Assembly (NCBI GenBank): GCA_020137815.1
Contig: CM035351.1
Coordinates: 8,631,100-8,695,099, forward strand
Length of the DNA: 64,000 nucleotides
Source: Hormiphora californensis
Taxonomy: Eukaryota; Ctenophora; Tentaculata; Cydippida; Pleurobrachiidae
Reading direction: 5' to 3'
Under the pieces are notes generated by a model. The model had not been told where the DNA came from, made no database searches, and saw nothing but the letters and a program-made list of their open reading frames with translations. How positions within the stretch are numbered: the stretch's first letter is position 1; every line of letters begins with the position of its first letter. Both the position numbers and the translations under genes were made by a program. Shown one piece after another: positions 54,566 to 64,000 of this stretch.

Positions 54566-55253
54566 AGAGAAATAGGGAGGGAGATAGAGAGACATTATTA
54601 TAGTGGCAACATGTGACACAATTATACAATTGTGTTAGAACTTTGGGTGTTTTATAATGTGTGTGAATTTCACGTGTAACAAGCACGTGTACAGTGTGTT
54701 TTGGGATGTACACAATAAGTAAGCGCAACAATAGTGAAAGAGGAAGAGAAGTAAAGCCATGTTTATATCAGTGGTGATAGGACTGTCTGGCGTCGCGACC
54801 CCATCTGAGCGCACTGGGGTATGGCGCCGCCATACAGGGATAGGATGAGAGTGAGAGAGTGATTTTCGAGCGTTACCCCCCGAGAAGCACCACTAAATAT
54901 GCACTCTCATCCTTTTTGTAGTTCCCCCTAGATGTATGGCCAATCCGAATTATACGATTTGTAAGTTAACAGTACTATCTCTTTATCAGCTTATAATAAC
55001 CACGCACCATCCTAAATCATTATTGACTTTAAATGGTGAAATGAATCGCTTTCTTTTAAAACATTTTGTTGGGAGTTTCGTACAAGCATGGCAATAAATG
55101 CTCTAACTTAGGTTGTAAAACAATTTCCCACGGTCAAATAGCACCTCCCCTGACATTTTACAAGATAGAACCGTCATCCTTGTCGCGTTGGAAGTTTCTC
55201 TTGAGTTCATTCTAACGCTTCAATATCTCTTTCTTGCCAGGGGATGGAACTTA
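54566..55253. other. NUAK 3' flank
   Basis: About 690 bp without a supported gene; contains the likely NUAK 3'UTR. No polyadenylation site assigned with confidence. Confidence 0.4.
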
Positions 55254-56715
55254 CACGGCGTGCCCGAGGGTAGTTTAACATTTGTTTGAGTGCACACCTC
55301 CAATTCCGGTTGTAACTGGTCGGGAAGACCTCCCTGAAGGTTGTGGCGGTGCGGGAAAAATAGGGTAGACCTGCTGCGGCTTCAGAAAATTGAGAAAAAG
55401 ATAGCTATCTTTTTTTTCACTTTGAAAATAAGACGTTTTTTATTAAAAGATCCTTGATCAGTGAGGTACGGTTGTCCCCTACCTATCTTTTGACGTAGAA
55501 TCGAATGCCGTTGAAGTCAAATCTCTAAAATGTTGGCAAAATGGAGAAAATCACGTTTTTAGGTGTTTTTTGGTGAAAAAAGCGTTCAAACTGGTAGTAG
55601 ATGATGGGATAGAGTCCTAAAAATATCATAAATCGATTTTTTGGGTCTTTTTCGTTCTAGGAACAGAGTTTCATGAAAACCTGGTACAACGCCTATTCTC
55701 CGTTTGCTTTCAAAGAAGGTGAATATTGCTCTAATTTAGCCAATTTTGAAGAAAAGGCGTCCAAAATGATACCAGTTGACAGGATAGAGTCCCAAAAACG
55801 TGAAAATCATCAATTTTAGGCATTTTATACCCTAGAAACAAATGGACATGGTGGTCGAATGATATTTTTTATCTCGGTAGGCCTCTGAAGTATGTGGAAA
55901 TAGCCACAATGTAGAGATTGTGGTAAATTAATGTGAATAAACGTTTACCAAACCCACTTTAGCACCTGCTAAGTTGAAGAGTGGCTCTTGCATAATCCAG
56001 AAGCCCACTAAAGTGGGTTTGGTAAACGTTTATTCACATTAATTTACCACAATCTCTACATTGTGGCTATTTCCACATACTTCAGAGGCCTACCGAGATA
56101 AAAATATCATTCGACCACCATGTCCATTTGTTTCTAGGGTATAAAATGCCTAAAATTGATGATTTTCACGTTTTTGGGACTCTATCCTGTCAACTGGTAT
56201 CATTTTGGACGCCTTTTCTTCAAAATTGGCTAAATTAGAGCAATATTCACCTTCTTTGAAAGCAAACGGAGAATAGGCGTTGTACCAGGTTTTCATGAAA
56301 CTCTGTTCCTAGAACGAAAAAGACCCAAAAAATCGATTTATGATATTTTTGGGACTCTATCCCATCATCTACTACCAGTTTGAACGCTTTTTTCACCAAA
56401 AAACACCTAAAAACGTGATTTTCTCCATTTTGCCAACATTTTAGAGATTTGACTTCAACGGCATTCGATTCTACGTCAAAAGATAGGTGGGGGACAACCG
56501 TATCTCACTGATCAAGGATCTTTTAATAAAAAACGTCTTATTTTCAAAGTGAAAAAAAAGATAGCTATCTTTTTCTCAATTTTCTGAAGCCGCAGCAGGT
56601 CTACCCTATTTTTCCCGCACCGCCACGACCTTCAGGGAGGTCTTCCCGACCAGTTACAACCGGAATTGGAAGTGTGCACTCAAACAAATGTTAAACTACC
56701 CTCGGGCACGCCGTG
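55254..56715. mobile_element. 1.46-kb foldback element with ~700-bp arms
   Basis: Left arm starts CACGGCGTGCCCGAGGGTAG and the right arm ends with its inverse. The arms match almost base for base down to a loop near 55960-56010. Flanked by CTTA on both sides (55250-55253, 56716-56719), a probable 4-bp target duplication. No open frame of note. It lies between NUAK and the scramblase-like gene. Confidence 0.92.
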
Positions 56716-56719
56716 CTTA

Positions 56720-57537
56720 GACTGTGAGAAATTTTGAAATGCCAGGCGAGGGCAACATAGTATGAACTAGTTGTTGCTTGAGTTCTCCTTTAGGATCTTT
56801 TTTGGGGATGGTGCTATCATTGAACTAAAATTATGATTCATTCACGAAAAGCTCTTCTAGTAAACCACAAGGGTTTTGATTGTACTGTTCATGTAGTTTG
56901 AACAGTACAGTGTTTAAAATATTATGACACAAGATTTGAGTTATGTAGAAATGAATGGCGATATCGTGTGTGTGACACTATTTGTACCGTGTATGATTTG
57001 TACATTTTACCCCCTTCCACGTAAATTATCCGCCTTTACATCTTTTTAATAACTTTGAAGAAATGGGAACATGGACTCGTGGTGCTCCGTCATACCGGCC
57101 GGCCGCACAGCCCCTGTTTTGCTCTAAACCATGAGCAGCCAATCAGTCCTCTACATTTCTTCAAGGTTATTGTTTAATCAAAAACAACGGGTTAACAAAA
57201 TGAAACAATTAACACACCGATCTACGGTAATACATTTGGTGGTGGTCAACTGCAGTACTGACCGAACAAATCTGAGCACTCAGTCACTATACGGCTGTCA
57301 GAGCATTGGCCTGACAACTACACGGGGCCGGAAAGGCTGCACAGGGTGTAAAATGTCCAGGATAAGTTCTAGGATGCTACTTCAGCATTTCCAGTCCTAG
57401 TTGTAGCAGTAGGAGAGCTGCTGGCGGTGAATAGGTTCTGTCCTCGATCTATCATCCGGGAAAAGTTGGTTGTGGTCTTGTGGGACATCTTCTTCAGCCC
57501 AATTAGCCCCTGTTCTGCCTGGCAATGGGAGTTTGTG
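56720..57537. other. Intergenic region between foldback element and scramblase-like gene 3' end
   Basis: About 820 bp; nothing recognised on either strand. Likely 3' flank of the leftward scramblase-like gene. Confidence 0.4.
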
Positions 57538-60267
57538 TCAGTACAAGTTGAAGTACAAGCTGCCTGGCGGGGCCAGAGAGTGTAACTGTACAAACCAGTT
57601 TTGGACTGGCATCTGTCCATCCACACTCTGGGTAGAGGTTGTTGAGTAAGGGGTGGACCCTCAACAAGGTATGGGTGAACGGATTGTCCCCTCATGCACT
57701 AGCTGGTGTGCTTACCTGTTTCCTGAGTTTCTCTGCATTGCTTGCCACACCTTTGGCGGTCAGTATTTTGGGCCGGGGAGATCCAGCAGCTTTCCTCTGT
57801 GGGAAGGGGGATGTGACAGTGGTGGGAGTCATGGCCTGGTTAGGGAAGGATCCGACACGAAGTTTAGGAATCCTCATTTCTGCTTCTCCAACCTGTAGGA
57901 GGGTGAATGGGGGAGTGTTACACTGTGCTTTCACTACCACTTTCACTCTAGAATATCTTAGAAGGATCGGGCCCTGATTAGATAGGCCATCGGGCTCTAT
58001 ACAGATAGATACTACCTAGGTTTAGGTCTCACTCTCAGTAACAGAGAACTAATTACCGTGGCAGTGACAATATCTCCGACAGACTTAGAGAGGGCATCTC
58101 GGGTCCTGGTGACGGTTCCAGTTACACCCGTGCTCACTGATCTTGTCACTTGTCTCGCCTAGAAAAGAAGAGAAAATACTCCTAGAATTTAGAACGTTTG
58201 GGTTTAGATGAAATATCAGCACAGCACAAAGGGTCACGTTCTTTCTCCCCTTCCACAACGAGCCAGTAAAGCAAAAAAAGCTGCTTTTGATTTTCACAGC
58301 ACAGCTCTCTCTCTCTCCCCTCACATAACAATACCTCGTTAGCAAGGAGCATGCCGATGATGTTTGTGGTGGTTCGGGGTCTCTCAAACCGGAGTGAGAG
58401 GTGAGCCACACAGTTGAATACAGCCACCACTGCCACACTGTCGATATAGGGTGCTATAAACATACTGAAAATGTTCTCATCTATCGAATCTCCCCTCCAG
58501 GCACCTGGATACAATGAGGTTTTAAAGGTTTGGTAGCAAGTAGCTACTGAAGAACTGAATCAGAATGAGTACGGAGATCAAATTGCCAAGTCATAGAACT
58601 CCTATTAGTAGGTCTGTCTGAGGGCGGTGCTGGACTCAGAGCATACATGAGAGGACTCTCGGGCTGTGATAAAGACAGGAAAATTTTTTACAATTTTCAC
58701 AGTAGATCTCAGTACCTCTTCTGATGGTGGTAATGATTTGATCATTGAGAACTGCCGCTACAATCACATCAGCACTACCCCTCACTCTCTTGATCTTGAT
58801 GTCTGCCTTCTTAACAACACCTGCCGTACCCCTGCAGAGCAATAGAAACTGATCTCAGAAATCTAAATCTAGGAATTGGGAGTTTTTAGGAATAGCTGAC
58901 AGAGGAGGGAGACTCAAATCGGGGCCAAACACACAGGAATGCTAATTGCTAAAAAACAATGTAGCCATGTAGGCAGGTACCTGCTGACGTGTACACTGCC
59001 ATGTACGAATCCCTGAACCTTTCTTATCTTGATGAGTGCCGTTGTTTTCCCAGAATTGGGGTCTCTCAGTTCCCAGACATCTCGGGATTTGGTGGTCTCC
59101 AACCTCCAGAGGAATCCAACAACTCGGCTACACTCACTGGTTCGGCCTTCATCTGGGTCACTCGACACTGAAACATATTACATCCCATCATTTAACTGTC
59201 TGGCAGCGCAAGACCCCATTTTGATTGGACTCAGATCGGGTTGGCGACGCTAGAAGTAGACAGAAAGAAACGTGCGAGAGAAACATTTTCATCTATCGGA
59301 ACATAAGTCAGAAACTGTCAAACACGGCAGTGAACTTACAGAATCGTGGGTCGTCCAAGGTTATGCCATACGATCCTGTTTCGGTGTCGTAAAATGTGCT
59401 AAACACAGTTTCCCCAGTAGCATTAATGATCTTTAGCCCTCGCTCTTCCTCTGAGACACCGCTGACGTCACAGAACAACATTTCACGACGGACCGTCCGT
59501 AGATCCTCCTCCATAACCGTCAACTGGGGGGATTTGATATAAATTGGTAAGAATAATTATATGCTCACGGAAAAGTCAGCAATACACAATGGACGATAAA
59601 GAAGCGGTGTCTACTTGTACTACCACTGGTAGTTACTGTAGCAGCTGCAGTGGACAAGTAATTGTTGTACCTGTACACAGCGTTGCCGTTTAGGAACTTC
59701 AGGAACCCAATCAAGAGCTACATCCCTCGATATTGGTCGATCTGAGACCCCTAACATGTGGGAACTGGTAGCATAACTAACACCACTCTCCGAGGCAGGG
59801 CAATTTGAAGATAGGACGGGGCTGAGGGGTGGTGAGGGTAGGATAGAGAGACGAGATGGCTTGTGGACGGTTGAGTACACGGGGGAGGATGCCCGATCAT
59901 ACACCCTATCCTCTGCAGCACCTGTCTCGACTATCAGTGAGGTTGCTGTACCCCCAACATCAGAACCTCCACCTGATACTGCGGAACCTCCACCTGACGC
60001 TTCTTTTAATTCTGTACAGACAGGGGAGGGGGAAACAACTAGACTCTCCCCAGACTCAGTTACAGCACTCTCAGTTTCCTCATTCTCCTTGACAACTGCT
60101 GATGATGCCTCTTCTTCTTGACCAGCACTACAACATTCTTCAGCCGGATACTTACAGATCCTCACGCACTCTCCCCTCTCTAATCCACCACTACCACCAT
60201 CAACTCCATCCCCATCCTCGCTAAATGTCCTCAGGTCGTCAGCAGCCGCTGTAAACTCAAGGTTCAT
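57538..60267 (-). CDS. Phospholipid scramblase-like (LOR/tubby-type barrel) protein, tentative
   Basis: Minus-strand exons: 60267-59671, 59523-59340, 59249-59197, 59167-58981, 58831-58716, 58504-58335, 58158-58057, 57892-57716, 57627-57538; about 558 residues. The first exon is a low-complexity Ser/Gly/Glu-rich region ending DWVPEVPKRQRCVQ. The next exons read like a scramblase barrel: LKIINATGETVFSTF, then LRCQTCRVTQMKAEP, WELRDPNSGKTTALIKI, ADIKIKRV, and DENIFSMFIAPY followed by a hydrophobic VAVVAVFNCVAHLSL, in the order of scramblase strands and C-terminal helix. The tail after that (exons 7-9) is basic and unlike classical scramblases. Exon 4 is one base short, so a frame change is needed; probably an assembly deletion. 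The gene model is solid by codon phase; the family is my inference. Confidence 0.5.
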
Positions 60268-60905
60268 ACTCAGTTTGTTACTCTCAGGTTCTCTGCAAGC
60301 AAGTGTATAATGGGCGGGACAATCCCAGGTGTGGTTGATCTATCACGGAAAGGTGGACTGTGGAGAGAAGTGATAGGCACACATATCTTGTGTCTGGATC
60401 TCTCTCTCTCTCACTGTCTTCATCTCTCTCTCACTGTCTCTCACTATCCCTGTCTGCGTGTGTAGGTGTAAACAAACCAAACTCGACTGGCTAAGGTATT
60501 GAGAACATTCATACATACATGGTATATTTACAAATAAAAACAAAGAAGTTTAGTTCAACAGTTTACACATGTTTCAATACAAAATTGTATTTCATCAGAA
60601 AGCACTATAGTAGAGCACTATCCGAGGCAAGGACAATCAGCTATACATGGTATATTTACAGTGCTATCGTATACAACAACAGACAGATCTTCAAACATAC
60701 TTCAAACACTTAAATTTCAAAAGTTCTCAAATGGTTCCGCACTGAACAGTGAACCTAAATTAAATAAACCGGAATAAACGTATTTTTAGTGCAACTGCAA
60801 TGCAGGTCCTGCATACTTCAAGTCCCTAATGCACCCCCTCCCGGCCCAAGTCTATCCTGCTACACTAAAACAGTCCTACTCCTGCTACCCTAAAACAGTG
60901 TCCTG
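60268..60905. other. Intergenic region between scramblase-like gene and NEK9
   Basis: About 640 bp, AT-rich. Should contain the promoter of the scramblase-like gene (leftward) and the 3'UTR of NEK9 (leftward). No repeats of note. Confidence 0.4.
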
Positions 60906-63900
60906 CTATCCTAGAACTGATTTCAGTTCACTTATCTGGTACTGTAGGAGCTTCTGTTCAAGATCTGCAATCTTACCATCCCGGTCCCTGACCCGCTCCC
61001 TCTCTGAAGCAAGGTCCTCCTCCAGCTGCCTCACTCTCTCCTGTAGAGACACCTGAAATGGTGTGTTAACTGTTAGGTATATCACGGTGTGCAAGATCTC
61101 GACTCACAGGATAAATATCTGTCAGGGCAATGCTCTGACCACAGTTTACGCGTTTATTTGAAGCATTGAGAATAGGGTCAGGCTAATTATGCCCTGACAA
61201 ATAAACATACGATTTACTTGTTCACAACGAAATAATACAGCTGTATTTAGGACGCAACACACTTGTTGGAGCTCCAAGTTCTACTGCGATTAAGGGTACG
61301 CTAACCAAAAATTTTTTCGAGTGCAGGGAAATCTCTCACCGTAGGGTTGTAGGCCATGCCAAGGAGACCTCAAATATGCAATTTGAGCTCTCAAGTCGAA
61401 TTCATATTTTTGCTACAGCTGTTTAAAAAATGTCCTGTAAATACGTTTTTGGCATCTCAAAAAAACTTTTGTAAAGATAGGATCATAAAAATTTGTGGAT
61501 TTGAAGAGGACAAAGAGGTGAGTAGCCACAAAAAATTTTTTTGAAATCCGAGCTGATTTCCGGTCCTGAGATGGATTTCTTTTTTTTGACTTTAACGCCC
61601 TATTTGGCAAAGTTCCGAAAACATGTGAAAGCTGTAAATTGGTGAAAAGTTGCGTCTAACGATTATCTAAGTGGCCATAAATTTTGGGCGTGTCCTTATT
61701 TGAGATAAGCTGTACAGAATTTTTTTTGTGAAAGCCGTCATTTCAGAAATAAATAAATTCCCTGTATCTCAAAAACGGCTGATCGTAGAGACCTGGGACT
61801 ATGCTTAAACGATTCAGAAGGTCCGATTTTGGGGGGGGGTCTTCTGAGAGACATTTTGCTCTTACTTCAACCGTTTTTGCTGTAATTGCGAAAAACAAAT
61901 TCTATGAAAAGGGCAAAAGCTAAACTCCAATATCCTGTAATTAGGGAATTTTGGCTAAGAAAGGACCGAAACTATGGAAAATGTGTAACAAGCTAATTCC
62001 TTCACTATTTGGTCCATATGGGTCCCTATAATCACCAAAAACAAAATCACAAAAAATCCACGATGGCGAAGATGGGTTTTTGTTTTTCGCAATTACAGCA
62101 AAAACGGTTGAAGTAGGAGCAAAATGTCTCTCAGAAGACCCCCCCAAAATCGGGCCTTCTGAATCGTTTAAGCATAGTCTCAGGTCTCTACGATCAGCCG
62201 TTTTTGAGATACAGGGAATTTATTTATTTCTGAAATGACGGCTTTCACAAAAAAAAATTCTGTACAGCTTATCTCAAATAAGGACACGCCCAAAATTTAT
62301 GGCCACTTAGATAATCGTTAGACGCAACTTTTCACCAATTTACAGCTTTCACATGTTTTCGGAACTTTGCCAAATAGGGCGTTAAAGTCAAAAAAAAGAA
62401 ATCCATCTCAGGACCGGAAATCAGCTCGGATTTCAAAAAATTTTTTTGTGGCTACTCACCTCTTTGTCCTCTTCAAATCCACAAATTTTTATGATCCTAT
62501 CTTTACAAATGTAATTTTAAGATGCCAAAAACTTATTTTCAGTTCATTTTTCAAGCAGCTGTAGCAAAAATATGAATTCGACTTGAGAGCTCAAATTGCA
62601 TATTTGAGGTCTCCTTGGCATGGCCTACAACCCTACGGTGAGAGATTTCCCTGCACTCGAAAAAAAAATTTGGTTAGCGTACCCTTAAGATTTACTTGTT
62701 GTAAGTTTTTCATTCAGATAGGGTTGAATACTCACCAAGTCTGTAGCTGGAGGGGGTCCGGTGGCGGGTGTGGGAGTGTCAGGAGCGGAGATAGCGGAGG
62801 AAAATGAAAACTCCGGACGGTAAACGGGTGGTGGGGAGGACAGGTCATTTCGACAAGCTACAGAAATTGGAGACTGACCGTTCTAAATCACTAGTATTGG
62901 CAGAGAATACTCCACTAGTAGAGCGAGCTAGATCTGATGAGACACCAGGTAGTTGACTGATCCAGGGCACTAGTGTTGGCAGATGATACCCCACTAGTAG
63001 ACCCTGTAGCCCATTGAACGGAACTGTCCCGCTGGGTCGTGTACCCAGGATGTCGCTGTCTCCTCTGGAACTGGAGAGAAGAAGTCAATTATTAGACAAT
63101 CCCAAGTTTAGTTCGGAAAATCAAATGTAATGAAACAAACAAGTGCCTTGAGTTATTGCAACTAAGAGCTAAACAATGTAAAATGTCTACACTAACCCGG
63201 CTGTAGAGGATCACCCGCATTCTCTAGTTCATTTTGTATCCAAGTTGGGGTCTTCAGAGGGTCTGTACCTTCTTGCCGGGATGTTTGGGTTACCATGGAG
63301 TCACCAGTTCCTATAAACTGGGCTGATATCACCTGGGGAGACACTAGGTGTAACACAACTGTAGCAAGCTGCAATACATTGCAGGCTGAGAGAGAGGGAT
63401 CATCATCCCATGTATGGGTGTCTCTTGGGCACATGAATATGATTAGTGAGCTGCCTCATTTACCAACTACCCTATGACATACTCCCCCATGAGGTCGGTT
63501 CCTATTTAGTATCCATGTGGATTCAAACCTTGTATTGGACACGATACAATACGTCAATGAGGTGGTGACATTACATACCTGTTCTGCTACTAGCAGGGTG
63601 CACCACCCCTTTGTAGAGAGAGCTGGAATATAGTGAAGAGAACTGAATATGGGTTGGGGACTGCAGATACTGTTCCTGGAGTTGTTAGCTAGGTCACTGA
63701 CAATCCCGTCACCTAGGCGACCATGGTTACGGTAACCCCACGAGAAGACCTCGTTAGCGGTTGTCGTGGCAACAGAGAATCTGTCCCCCGCTGCTATTAG
63801 TGCTACCTTTTTACCTGTGGAAGAAGAGAGGGGATGGGTTATAACTCGGCTAACAGTGTTGAGGACGAATTGTGTTTTGTTTGGTAACGCAACTTTGGTG

Positions 63901-64000
63901 AGAACAAGTAAAGATTTGGTTTTTGTGAAATAGTTCAGAGATATTATTACCCTTCCTTCATCCTTGACATATCTTACCGGCTAGGTTCCCTCGGACGATG
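60906..64000 (-). CDS. NEK9: NIMA-related kinase 9, C-terminal part
   Basis: Mitotic kinase of the NEK9-NEK6/7 cascade; only the 3' end lies here. Minus-strand exons: 64000-63978 (partial), 63814-63579, 63332-63197, 63070-62736, 61052-60906. The last RCC1 repeat reads AAGDRFSVATTTANEVFSWG, then QPIFSSLHYIPALSTKGW and LLVAEQ, matching the end of the NEK9 RCC1 domain. TWIQNELENA matches the NEK9 LC8-proximal region. A Pro/Thr-rich linker leads to a C-terminal coiled coil (LQERVRQLEEDLASERERV). Exon 63070-62736 cannot be read in one frame: at least two frame changes are needed, probably assembly indels. The last intron contains a giant foldback element. The kinase domain is outside the window. 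Confidence 0.9.
61294..62684. mobile_element. 1.39-kb foldback element flanked by TTAA
   Basis: Ends GGGTACGCTAACCAAA and TTTGGTTAGCGTACCC; arms of nearly 690 bp are inverted copies meeting near 61990. TTAA on both sides (61290-61293, 62685-62688) suggests a piggyBac-type target duplication. No transposase frame. Lies in the last NEK9 intron. Confidence 0.9.

Overview
This window is nuclear DNA of an animal. Its genes are unmistakably metazoan (site-1 protease, U11/U12-35K, SPRTN, TBC1D15/17, NUAK, NEK9, a rhodopsin-type GPCR, BTB-kelch, DHHC palmitoyltransferase). They are split by many short GT-AG introns, often 60-350 bp, and sit close together on both strands. The species cannot be fixed from the sequence. 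Gene density, nested genes and plentiful palindromic elements suit a compact invertebrate genome, perhaps an early-branching animal.

Layout: 1-2427 3' part of MBTPS1 (+); 4112-5558 SNRNP35 (+); 5723-6599 MRPL38 (+); 6.9-8.1 kb tandem repeats; 8452-10758 orphan GPCR (+), whose coding end overlaps the end of GLRX5 (10751-11544, -); 12083-15341 DHHC acyltransferase (-) with a secreted F5/8C-like gene (13986-14841, +) inside its first intron; 15887-18094 SPRTN (-); 18575-19813 RTCA (-); 20226-24670 TBC1D15/17 (-) with two nested copies of one DNA transposon family in an intron; 25630-40807 a 17-exon BTB-BACK-kelch gene (+). Introns of the kelch gene hold a palindromic MITE, a membrane-protein-like ORF split by a hAT-like element, a complete Ty1/copia retrotransposon with identical LTRs, and an antisense intronless MATH-BTB gene. 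Then 40.8-44.3 kb gene-free and hairpin-rich; 44342-54565 NUAK kinase (+) with a papain-type protease gene (47548-48917, +) inside an intron; 55254-56715 a 1.46 kb foldback element; 57538-60267 a scramblase-like gene (-); 60906-64000 the 3' part of NEK9 (-), with a second giant foldback element in an intron.

Patterns across the window: (1) Several genes have a polypyrimidine-AG site within about 0-30 nt of the start codon, mostly ending TAG, while internal acceptors mostly end CAG; this is compatible with spliced-leader trans-splicing or 5'UTR introns. (2) Tandem duplications repeatedly fall on splice sites; the extreme case is 12 copies of one 3' splice site. (3) Many otherwise conserved genes carry single-base frame breaks, most simply explained by residual assembly indels. 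(4) Genes are nested in introns at least three times. All exon coordinates come from reading splice signals, codon phase and family similarity by eye; no alignment was run.
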